DNA of 5,611 bases from Planctomycetaceae bacterium. GTDB taxonomy: Bacteria; Planctomycetota; Planctomycetia; Pirellulales; Pirellulaceae. A program made the translations under genes and the position numbers. The notes below the pieces were generated by a model that was not told where the DNA came from, ran no database searches, and saw nothing but the letters and a program-made list of their open reading frames with translations. Below, in pieces: positions 1-5,610 of this stretch; within the stretch, counting starts at the first letter, position 1, and each line of letters opens with the position of its first letter. The DNA is taken from the NCBI GenBank assembly GCA_002862265.1, contig PKCQ01000648.1, forward strand, positions 1-5,611, read 5' to 3'.

Positions 1-1
1 C

Positions 2-601
2 GAAGCCGACATTGCCCCGCTTCAGCCCGACTTCGTATTGCTCTACTTGGGCTGGAATGACATTCCGTTGCTACTGAGCGACAATCCGAACAGCTTGGAT
101 CGGACTCCGCCAGCGCCGAGTATGACCGAGCGTGCGCTTAGCCACAGTGTGCTTTACGGCTTTCTTCGCTATCGCGTTTTCCCACCCGACACCCCGAAGT
201 TTGCCCCACCCGCATCATCCAGGAACCATATCACCGAAAGAGGTGGCGAAGCATTTCGTGACGAACTAGAGAAAATGCTTGACTCGATCATGGCGGCAGG
301 GGCTAGGCCAGTTCTTGCAACTCAGGTAACGGCTTCCGGCTCTGCTAGCTTGGAGTTGGATGACTATCTCGGTAGTTCACCAGAACAGGTCACAGCAAAT
401 CGCAAGATCGGCAAGTGGCTAACCAACTGCGTTCGTGAAGTGGCTTCGGAGCGAAATGTGCTGCTGATCGATTGCGCCACCGAGGTCGAAGCCAATCCTG
501 AGACGCTCGGAGACGCTATTCATTTGAGCGAGCAGGGGCACAAACTCGTGGCGGAATCGTGGCTCAGTGGATTCATCAATAGTGGCCCTTCCCGAGAATG
601 A
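2..601 (+). CDS. SGNH/GDSL-type hydrolase, C-terminal part (5' end outside window)
   Basis: The frame is open from the first bases, so the gene starts left of the window; the TTG at 38 lies inside a conserved block and is not the true start. About 199 residues are visible. The stretch VLLYLGWNDIP carries the block III G-x-N-D signature (Asn at 56-58), which supplies an oxyanion-hole residue in SGNH enzymes. Near the end, DAIHLSEQGH is block V, with the catalytic Asp (512-514) and His (521-523). The nucleophilic Ser of block I would lie upstream. Family members hydrolyse or transfer acyl esters on sugars, lipids or polysaccharides; no substrate can be deduced here. The gene ends about 100 bases before the carbamoyltransferase on the same strand, and similar SGNH proteins often accompany carbamoyltransferase/SxtJ pairs, so a shared modification pathway is likely but inferred. 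Fold is clear, biological role unknown. Confidence 0.85.
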   Translation, partial: EADIAPLQPDFVLLYLGWNDIPLLLSDNPNSLDRTPPAPSMTERALSHSVLYGFLRYRVFPPDTPKFAPPASSRNHITERGGEAFRDELEKMLDSIMAAGARPVLATQVTASGSASLELDDYLGSSPEQVTANRKIGKWLTNCVREVASERNVLLIDCATEVEANPETLGDAIHLSEQGHKLVAESWLSGFINSGPSRE

Positions 602-699
602 CCGCTCGAGGAAAACGCCTGATCTTTCGCCGTGTCCAGATTTCCAGTTAAAATCGAGAGGTCACGCTCGCGGTCTTGTTGAATTGGATTTCGGATCAC

Positions 700-2526
700 T
701 TGACGCTCATTCTTGGAATCTCAGCCTTTTACCATGACTCCGCAGCGGCATTGCTGCGCGATGGTGAGGTTGTTGCGGCAGCATCCCAAGAACGCTTCAC
801 GCGTAAGAAGCACGATTCGGATTTTCCGCGTGAAGCCATGCAGGCATGCTTGGACCAAGCGGGCGCGTCAGTGGCTGATCTGGATTTTGTCGGCTTCTAT
901 GAAAAACCTTTGCAAAAATTCGATCGCTTACTAGAAACGTATTTGGCCTATGCGCCACGCGGATACATAAGCTTTGCCAAGGCGATTCCGACTTGGCTGC
1001 AAACCAAGTTACGGCAGCCGAAAATGATACGGCAAGAGCTAGGCCGCGAATATCGAAAGAAGTTGGTCTTTTGCGAACACCATGAGTCGCATGCGGCAAG
1101 TGCCTTCTACCCGAGTCCTTTTGAAGATGCGGCGATTCTGACTGTTGATGGCGTAGGCGAGTGGGCCACTACAACTTGGGGCGTGGGGCAAGGCAACAAG
1201 ATTGAGCTAAGGAACGAAATCCGCTTTCCGCACTCTCTAGGATTGCTGTATTCCGCGTTTACCTACTTCTGTGGCTTCCGAGTCAACTCGGGCGAGTACA
1301 AGCTGATGGGACTAGCACCCTACGGCGAACCTAAGTTTACCAAAATGATCCGAGAAGACCTAATCACGGTTCATGATGACGGTAGCTACCGCTTGAACAT
1401 GGAGTACTTCACTTACTGCCACACGCTGCGGATGACCGGCAGAAAGATGGAAAGGCTCCTGGGCGTGCCGCGACGCGAGCCAGACACACCGGTACGTAAA
1501 GTCGATATGGATATGGCAGCTAGTATTCAGCAAGTAACAGAAGAAATTATCTTGAAGATGGCGCGGCATGTCCACGCCGAAACAGGCCTCGAGTCGCTTT
1601 GCATGGCTGGCGGAGTGGCGTTGAACTGCGTTGCCAATGGAAAGCTGAAACGTGAAGGACCTTTTGAGAACATCTGGGTTCAACCCGCTGCCGGTGATGC
1701 TGGCGGAGCTCTTGGCGTTGCCAGTCTAATTTGGCACCAGCTACTGGAGAAGCCACGATCGGTCCGCAGCCCCGATTCACAGTTTGGATCTCTACTTGGC
1801 ACAGAGATCTCCGATGCTGAAATAGAATCACTGATTGCCGATGGTGCTGTCGCTGCACACTACGACGACAAGCAACTGTTCCCTACCGTTGCCAAGCTCT
1901 TGGCCGACGAAAAAGTTGTTGGCTGGGTCCAGCAGAGGATGGAGTTCGGGCCACGTGCCCTGGGAAGTCGCAGCATTCTGGGCGATCCGCGAAGCCCAAA
2001 AATGCAGACAACCATGAATGTCAAAATCAAATTTCGCGAGTCATTTCGTCCTTTTGCACCGGCGATTCTGGAAGAGAAAGCTCACGAGTACTTTGAAGTC
2101 TCCCCGAGCGACGCATATCCCTATATGCTTTTCACGCATGATGTGCAGAAGAGCCGTCGATTGCCCATCGATGAATCGGTGCCACGTGGAATCGAGCGAG
2201 TCAAACAGCTCCGAAGCGACCTGCCTGCCATCACGCACTTGGATTACTCAGCGAGAGTGCAAACCGTAGGCCAGGATCGTCATCCGCGTTTCCATGCTTT
2301 ATTGAAAGCGTTTCAGGCGGAGACACATTGCCCTTGCTTGATCAACACAAGTTTCAATGTACGTGGTGAACCAATCGTGCGGACTGCGGAAGATGCTTAC
2401 CGTTGTTTCATGGCCACGCACATGGATGCTTTGGTGATCGGCAACCATATGTTTTTGCGTGAAGAACAGCCTGTTGAGAAGCAACTCATCAGCGAAGACT
2501 ACCTCACCAACTTGGAGCCCGACTGA
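700..2526 (+). CDS. Carbamoyltransferase, NodU/CmcH/TobZ family
   Basis: This 608-residue protein (TTG start at 700) has the usual family length and both domains. The N-terminal Kae1-like ASKHA domain begins ILGISAFYHDSAA and contains HHESHA, giving H127-x3-H131, then D150 in TVDGVGEW and D333 in AAGDAGGALG. These match the iron ligands described for TobZ (two His, two Asp, with the same 23-residue step from first His to first Asp). GEYKLMGLAPYGEP and MAGGVALNCVANG are further family blocks. The C-terminal domain holds EFGPRALGSRS (415-425) and INTSFNVRGEPIV (548-560). The family transfers a carbamoyl group from carbamoyl phosphate, through carbamoyl-AMP, to a hydroxyl of a sugar or metabolite; the acceptor here is unknown. 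No signal peptide is seen, so it should be cytoplasmic. No ATG is available at the N-terminus; the TTG at 700 gives the typical MTLILGIS start behind a weak GGA, while a TTG at 676 would add eight atypical residues. It overlaps the next gene by one base. Confidence 0.95.
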   Translation: MTLILGISAFYHDSAAALLRDGEVVAAASQERFTRKKHDSDFPREAMQACLDQAGASVADLDFVGFYEKPLQKFDRLLETYLAYAPRGYISFAKAIPTWLQTKLRQPKMIRQELGREYRKKLVFCEHHESHAASAFYPSPFEDAAILTVDGVGEWATTTWGVGQGNKIELRNEIRFPHSLGLLYSAFTYFCGFRVNSGEYKLMGLAPYGEPKFTKMIREDLITVHDDGSYRLNMEYFTYCHTLRMTGRKMERLLGVPRREPDTPVRKVDMDMAASIQQVTEEIILKMARHVHAETGLESLCMAGGVALNCVANGKLKREGPFENIWVQPAAGDAGGALGVASLIWHQLLEKPRSVRSPDSQFGSLLGTEISDAEIESLIADGAVAAHYDDKQLFPTVAKLLADEKVVGWVQQRMEFGPRALGSRSILGDPRSPKMQTTMNVKIKFRESFRPFAPAILEEKAHEYFEVSPSDAYPYMLFTHDVQKSRRLPIDESVPRGIERVKQLRSDLPAITHLDYSARVQTVGQDRHPRFHALLKAFQAETHCPCLINTSFNVRGEPIVRTAEDAYRCFMATHMDALVIGNHMFLREEQPVEKQLISEDYLTNLEPD

Positions 2527-2933
2527 TGCCTCTCATCGACCTGAAAGCTCAGCCATCGCGTTCCCTGCAACGATGGTTCGGGCTATCTTTAGCTTCATTC
2601 TTCTTGCTGCTGTGCTACTTGTCGCAGCATTCGGGCAAAGAGCTACCAATCTTATTATTTTCAGCAGCTGTGGTCACGGCACTGACCTACTATCTCATCC
2701 CGCGTAGTCAGATTCCGATCATTCGCGGATGGCAATACCTGACATTCCCGCTTGCATTTGTTGTCGGACACGTCCTGCTGGGTGTTACCTTCTTTGGCCT
2801 TTTCTTGCCGATAGGTTTCGTACTGAGACTGCGAGGCTACGACCCCTTGAAACTGCGCAAACAACAATCGAAAAGCGATTGGCAACGTCGCGAGCCACCT
2901 CCAAAGGCGGCCCGCTACTATCAGCAGTTCTAA
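2526..2933 (+). CDS. SxtJ-like small membrane protein
   Basis: The 135-residue protein has three hydrophobic stretches, at about residues 17-33, 41-58 and 71-100, so it should be an integral inner-membrane protein. The C-terminal tail is basic and polar: RGYDPLKLRK, then SDWQRREPPPKAARYYQQF, which resembles the conserved end of the SxtJ family (named from the saxitoxin cluster, where its function is unknown). The ATG shares one base with the carbamoyltransferase stop (TGATG), and TGGAG lies 8 bases upstream of it inside that gene. This arrangement points to one transcript with translational coupling. SxtJ-like proteins commonly sit beside NodU/CmcH carbamoyltransferases, so it may anchor the enzyme or present a membrane-bound substrate; this is inference. 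No catalytic motif is visible. The family call rests on the C-terminal pattern, the topology and the context. Confidence 0.85.
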   Translation: MPLIDLKAQPSRSLQRWFGLSLASFFLLLCYLSQHSGKELPILLFSAAVVTALTYYLIPRSQIPIIRGWQYLTFPLAFVVGHVLLGVTFFGLFLPIGFVLRLRGYDPLKLRKQQSKSDWQRREPPPKAARYYQQF

Positions 2934-2937
2934 ATGC

Positions 2938-3021
2938 GGCACTGGCATCTTGCCCGTTTGCCACAGTGGCTTAGAAAATCCGGCCTGTGGACGCACAGCT
3001 CCTGAACCTACGACAACTTAG
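2938..3021. repeat. Probable dispersed intergenic repeat just after the SxtJ-like gene
   Basis: The segment starts five bases after the SxtJ-like stop with GGCACTGGCATCTTGCCC and continues GTTTGCCACAGTGGC. Its left end contains CACTG and GCA elements that pair imperfectly with TGCCA and CAGTG about 12 bases on. Read in the frame beginning at 2938 it gives GTGILPVCHSG and then NPACGRTAPEP without a start codon. I recall such phrases from spurious small proteins called across planctomycete and related genomes, as expected of a widespread non-coding repeat translated by gene finders. The copy number cannot be tested within this window, where only one copy is present. It is not a terminator of the usual kind, since no T-run follows. 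Boundaries are approximate. Confidence 0.5.
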
Positions 3022-3145
3022 AAGCTGATGCGACCGGCAGAAGGGCTACTACTTCTGGAAAGTTGTTCGCGCATGCGATTACCGCGTGAAAACTAACTTT
3101 CCCTAAGATATTCTGACTTGCGTTTTGCCTTTTCCTGCACGAAAG
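3022..3145. other. Intergenic stretch between convergent coding regions, nothing identified
   Basis: This is the remainder of the gap between the plus-strand SxtJ-like gene and the minus-strand frames. No ribosome-binding site with a credible frame is visible. A six-base hairpin (CAGAAG at 3038-3043 with CTTCTG at 3052-3057) lacks a T-tract on either strand, so I do not call it a terminator. No frame here resembles DUF5989, which might have been expected after SxtJ. Confidence 0.4.
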
Positions 3146-3343
3146 CTACTCTTCTTTCTTATCTTTGACGCCATTATCGTCACTGTTTTTGCCGTCATTC
3201 AGCAAAAGACCCTCCTCGATCCCTTCCGCAGCTCGCGCTGTGTAGACATTGAGACAAACGCGAGACCAAGTTTCCGTATTTTGCTGGTAGATGTGTGGAT
3301 CGCAATAGTATCCGGCGCGAATAGAATTTGAACCTGAATTCAC
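3146..3343 (-). CDS. Possible small protein of unknown function, or tail of a decayed gene
   Basis: A 65-residue open frame starting with GTG at 3343. I do not recognise the family. Its middle, GYYCDPHIYQQNTETWSR followed by VCLNVYTARAAEG, has the residue balance of a folded protein with aromatic and amide residues, and the tail is highly charged and acidic-basic (NSDDNGVKDKKEE). No Shine-Dalgarno sequence precedes the GTG. The frame is the same as that of the PDZ remnant upstream and is separated from it only by TGA-TTC, so it could be the 3' end of the same broken gene. On the opposite strand 3125-3331 is also open, with a hydrophobic N-terminus, but it has no start better than TTG. I prefer the minus strand because all recognisable coding from here to 5523 lies on it. 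Low certainty. Confidence 0.3.
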   Translation of the reverse strand: MNSGSNSIRAGYYCDPHIYQQNTETWSRVCLNVYTARAAEGIEEGLLLNDGKNSDDNGVKDKKEE

Positions 3344-3346
3344 GAA

Positions 3347-3625
3347 TCAACGCACGCGATCGGACTCAAGATTGAACTGAGGAACTAGGCAATGAGTGAG
3401 CTGAGGTTGCGTATCCTCCCGTTCAGCAACGACATCAAGCTCGACTTCTTCACCGCCCTGCGAAACTCTAACTTACATCGGGTCTCTCCTACTCGCTTGC
3501 ACGGCTTCTTGCAGATCTTCCAAGTTAGAAAGCCCGCTGTCATCTGCCCGCGGCAGAATATCGTGCTCTTGAACCCCAACTTTTTCAGCAGGCGAGACCT
3601 CGATCACATTCGTATTCGCTGTTAG
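3347..3625 (-). pseudogene. Remnant of a PDZ-domain protein, with internal stop codons
   Basis: In the minus-strand frame entering at 3625 the translation reads TANTNVIEVSPAEKVG, VQEHDILPRADDSGLSNL, EDLQEAVQA, then a TAA at 3473-3475, then VRVSQGGEEVELDVVAERE, and a TGA at 3347-3349. This is the order of a PDZ domain of the DegP/HtrA-associated type: the V-x-x-V-x-P-x-S/P-A-E-K-A-G-L block, the H-D-I-L strand, the S-N-L-E-D-L helix and the final pair of strands around R-x-G-G-x-E-V. Two stops, the loss of the carboxylate-binding loop and of everything N-terminal (TAG at 3626-3628), and no start codon show it is not a working gene. The intact ancestor was probably an envelope or periplasmic protein or protease using PDZ for peptide binding. 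The overlapping plus-strand frame 3392-3625 is then a shadow. The domain call is based on pattern recognition alone. Confidence 0.6.
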
Positions 3626-3777
3626 CTATTGGCAGTAGCGTCTGTACTCAAGTCAGCGGCACTCTTCTTCCACCACTCGAAGCATTTTTCGAGTACGAGT
3701 GTGAGATGGGATCGCACAACGACAGCCGACTGATAGAAGCGATACTGCTCTTCTAAGCCAACAGCAACTGCGCCCAT
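3622..3777 (-). CDS. Possible 51-residue protein overlapping the end of the CBM9-like gene
   Basis: A short frame from ATG at 3777 to TAA at 3622-3624 overlaps the last 25 bases of the CBM9-like gene in another frame, an arrangement that permits translational coupling. The product contains EEQYRFYQSAVVVRSHLT and LEKCFEWWKKSAADL, predicted as amphipathic helices rich in aromatic and basic residues, ending in a polar tail. I recognise no family. No Shine-Dalgarno sequence precedes the ATG. The frame then runs into the PDZ remnant, which lies in a different frame two positions along, so it could instead be an N-terminal piece of the same decayed gene joined through a frameshift. Its protein-like composition is the only positive evidence. 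Confidence 0.35.
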   Translation of the reverse strand: MGAVAVGLEEQYRFYQSAVVVRSHLTLVLEKCFEWWKKSAADLSTDATANS

Positions 3778-4415
3778 AAACTGGGATTGTCCATCACGGG
3801 CAAATCTGGCTGCAAAGCGATAGACTGCCAGCCGAGTTCACGGTCCATAACCGCAAAATAGAATCCGACAGTCGGAAAATCTTGGAGGTCGAGTCCGAAC
3901 AAGGCATCGAAGTGCAAGGCGGCTACCAAGCGATACCGACCATCCGTCACGCGAGCCCTGATCGCCATTTGGTCTTCAGGCGGCTGAGGAGGATTTTCCC
4001 GAGCTCGATTGATCGGAGCCCATCCAACAAACGGCAAGTCGGCTTTGGGACCTTTGCCCATCGGAGCAAAACCGTAGCGATGGCAATACTTGGTGGCCCG
4101 ATGAATTTCCTTAGCGTTTCGAGTATCAATCCACAAATGCAGCCCATCGCTATCTTCCAGCCGCGATTCACGACACCAAGGCATCTGCACTTTGCCTTGC
4201 ACATCCGCTTGAAAAAACAGAGCGTTCGGTCCTACGGCTAAACGCACCTGAGCAAACTTCTCCTCGCCGGCTAGCTCGGAACTCATGCAAGGCAAGATTG
4301 CCTCATCGGGCAGAGCTTCGGGGCGATCCGAAAAAGGGCGATCAATTTTATGCGCCCGAAGCTTGATTCGGACCAGCATACTGGGATCGATCAACGGAGT
4401 TTCTTCTTCGTTCAT
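3753..4415 (-). CDS. Cytoplasmic CBM9-like / DOMON-like beta-sandwich protein
   Basis: The 220-residue protein starts with ATG at 4415 and has no signal peptide or membrane segment. The visible family pattern is a beta-rich domain: VRLAVGPNALFFQADVQG (57-74), then SDGLHLWIDTRNAKEIHRA (89-107), CHRYGF (111-116), NRARENP (136-142) and FYFAVMDRELGWQSI (185-199), ending PSLWAQLLLA. D-G-x-x-L-W-I-D-T-R is characteristic of CBM9-like carbohydrate-binding domains, and similar stand-alone proteins occur as hypothetical proteins in planctomycetes. A sugar- or ligand-binding role follows from the fold class, but no ligand is known and no enzymatic motif is seen. It lies 25 bases after tadA on the same strand, so it is probably co-transcribed. 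A poor ribosome-binding site (AGTTGGC just before ATG) suggests modest or coupled translation. Confidence in the gene is high; in the fold, moderate. Confidence 0.85.
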   Translation of the reverse strand: MNEEETPLIDPSMLVRIKLRAHKIDRPFSDRPEALPDEAILPCMSSELAGEEKFAQVRLAVGPNALFFQADVQGKVQMPWCRESRLEDSDGLHLWIDTRNAKEIHRATKYCHRYGFAPMGKGPKADLPFVGWAPINRARENPPQPPEDQMAIRARVTDGRYRLVAALHFDALFGLDLQDFPTVGFYFAVMDRELGWQSIALQPDLPVMDNPSLWAQLLLA

Positions 4416-4440
4416 GCCAACTATTCAATCTCGATTGAGT

Positions 4441-4974
4441 TTACTTTTTGCCTTGGGATCGTTTTTGCCGAAAGAAGTGGGTCAGCAACGCACCGCAGTC
4501 TTCGGCCATAACACCTGCGGTTGTATCGCAACGGTGATTCAAGCGCGGATCGTCGAGCATCCGGTATAGAGAATCGACGGCACCAGCTTTGGGATCCGAG
4601 GCTCCATAGACAACTCGCGACACCCGCGACTGCAGAATCGCCCCAGCACACATCGGACAAGGTTCAAGCGTCACATAGAGAGTACATTGCTCGAGACGCC
4701 AGTCCTCGATGACTGCCGCAGCTTGCGTGATAGCAATCATCTCCGCATGAGCTGTTGGATCCTTGAGAGATTCTCGTTGGTTCCAACCGACGCCGATCAC
4801 TTTGTTGCCATGTGTGATGACTGCTCCTACAGGAACTTCATCTTCCTCCATCGCTTGAACAGCCAGCCCAAGAGCTTGTTTCATGTAGTTCTGATCCAAG
4901 AAAATTAGGCCACTTGGATCTGCGAGCTCCGATTCGTCGGCTTCGTCATCCGAAGCATCATAACGATCAATCAT
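4441..4974 (-). CDS. tadA: tRNA-specific adenosine deaminase TadA
   Basis: TadA converts the wobble adenosine 34 of tRNA-Arg(ACG) to inosine in the cytoplasm. The 177-residue protein carries the complete zinc-dependent cytidine deaminase signature: H76-A-E78 in TAHAEMIAI, with E78 as proton shuttle, and P105-C106-P-M-C109 in LEPCPMCAGAIL. The flanking blocks EVPVGAV (46-52), WRLEQCTLYVT (92-102) and VVYGASDPKAGAV, and the C-terminal LNHRCDTTAGVMAEDC, are typical of bacterial TadA. The conserved core begins around residue 26 (LDQNYMKQALGLA), so an acidic extension of about 24 residues precedes it. An AGGA overlapping the stop of the DUF1080 gene lies 13 bases upstream of the ATG, rather far; an ATG directly after that AGGA is out of frame. 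The upstream gene ends 15 bases before the start and the CBM9-like gene follows after 25 bases, suggesting an operon. Confidence 0.95.
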   Translation of the reverse strand: MIDRYDASDDEADESELADPSGLIFLDQNYMKQALGLAVQAMEEDEVPVGAVITHGNKVIGVGWNQRESLKDPTAHAEMIAITQAAAVIEDWRLEQCTLYVTLEPCPMCAGAILQSRVSRVVYGASDPKAGAVDSLYRMLDDPRLNHRCDTTAGVMAEDCGALLTHFFRQKRSQGKK

Positions 4975-4989
4975 TCTGATGCGACATTC

Positions 4990-5523
4990 CTATTTGAGAA
5001 TTCCACCCGCTGGCCCGGGCCCGGACTTCTTTTCCTTTGGTTTTTCTTTGCCAACCGGGCGCCATTTGAACTCGCGAACAGCTACCTTTGACATGAATGC
5101 ACAGAAGCCAAGTGGTTTCGACGACTCGACTTCAATACGTGTCGAAAACTCATGATCTTCACGCTCCTGACGAAAGATCTCCTCGTCATCAATCCAAGCT
5201 CGAACGTATTCCTGATCAACTCGAAGTTTAAAGCGATACCACTTTTTATTCTCGAATTCAAAAAACGTCGTGGTCGCATTCTCCGACGCATCGAAATCAT
5301 CCACACTCGAAAGTCCCACCAAAGTTCCGCCCCAACCGCCAGCGATTAGCGAGCTATGTTGCTTAGCGATCGGAAAGGTCAGTCCCACGAGGAAGTCGTT
5401 TCCTTCCAGACGATTCGCTTCCAGGTAGATTTCAAAGTTGTCGGTCGGGAAGTCCTTGCCTTTGTAGTTGATTCCATTCAGCGGATCACTATCGGCCCGA
5501 TTGACCCTGAAACCGGTCGCCCG
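4990..5523 (-). CDS. DUF1080-type (3-keto-disaccharide hydrolase-like) protein, 5' end broken or missing
   Basis: About 177 codons are readable before an in-frame TGA at 5524-5526. The conserved core is clear: ADSDPLNGINYKG, FPTDNFEIYLEANRLEGNDF, GLTFPI, AGGWGGTLVGLSS, DDFDASEN, WYRFKLRVD, VRAWIDDEEIF, VESSKPLGFCAF and VREFKWRPVG. This matches the concanavalin-like beta-sandwich of DUF1080 proteins found in many planctomycete paralogues; catalysis is not established for this short type. The tail is a low-complexity KPKEKKSGPGPAGGILK. The GTG at 5388 would be an internal start, since the family pattern runs on through 5490. Complete members have a signal peptide and a further strand region N-terminal; neither can be found in any minus-strand frame up to the window end. 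The gene is therefore truncated, or the sequence joins unrelated DNA near 5500-5525. It heads the run with tadA and the CBM9-like gene. Confidence 0.8.
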   Translation of the reverse strand, partial: RATGFRVNRADSDPLNGINYKGKDFPTDNFEIYLEANRLEGNDFLVGLTFPIAKQHSSLIAGGWGGTLVGLSSVDDFDASENATTTFFEFENKKWYRFKLRVDQEYVRAWIDDEEIFRQEREDHEFSTRIEVESSKPLGFCAFMSKVAVREFKWRPVGKEKPKEKKSGPGPAGGILK

Positions 5524-5610
5524 TCAGAGCTTACCCTATCTTTGTTACGGGAAGGCAACCATAATCGTGGTGGCCGCAAACCAAAACCGAAACCGGTAAC
5601 CGAACCGATT
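5503..5610 (+). other. Coding-like plus-strand segment at the window end (possible gene fragment)
   Basis: The plus frame from 5503 reads DPETGRPSELTLSLLREG and then NHNRGGRKPKPKPVTEP without a stop to the edge. The composition (a D-P-E-T-G-R turn, a short helix and a Lys-Pro repeat) looks like real protein and contrasts with the minus strand, which has stops in two of its three frames here and no DUF1080 pattern. No start codon is identified: the frame stays open leftwards, but there it is in codon register with the DUF1080 gene and is a shadow. A nine-base sequence, GAAACCGGT, occurs at 5509-5517 and again at 5589-5597. I do not recognise the product. It may be an internal piece of another gene joined by rearrangement. 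Confidence 0.3.

Noticed and set aside
2934..3005. ATG immediately after the SxtJ-like stop (TAAATG) as a small third gene, possibly DUF5989
   Set aside because: The 23-residue product has no membrane segment or DUF5989 pattern, and the DNA is better explained as the dispersed repeat.
3038..3057. Hairpin CAGAAG/CTTCTG between convergent coding regions as a terminator
   Set aside because: The stem is only six base pairs with an eight-base loop and no T-run follows on either strand.
3125..3331. Plus-strand 68-residue frame with a hydrophobic N-terminus resembling a signal or membrane segment
   Set aside because: It starts with TTG without a ribosome-binding site, and its hydrophobic part is the complement of a charged Lys/Asp/Glu-rich tail on the minus strand, a common source of false membrane segments.
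3318..3338. AGGTTCAAATTCT on the minus strand, resembling a tRNA T-arm
   Set aside because: The bases flanking the loop do not pair as a five-base stem and no acceptor, D or anticodon arm can be built around it.
3392..3625. Plus-strand 77-residue open frame
   Set aside because: It is antisense to the minus-strand frame that reads as a PDZ domain, and it has no recognisable motif of its own.
4418..4438. Inverted repeat TCAATC/GATTGA between tadA and the CBM9-like gene
   Set aside because: The two-base loop makes it unstable as a hairpin, and a single short palindrome in a 25-base gap is not enough to claim an operator.
4285..4569. Plus-strand 94-residue frame across the tadA/CBM9-like boundary
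   Set aside because: It is antisense to two genes with clear family motifs and has no support of its own.
5386..5388. GTG as the true start of the DUF1080 protein
   Set aside because: The conserved family pattern continues upstream without a stop through about 5490, so this GTG is an internal valine codon.
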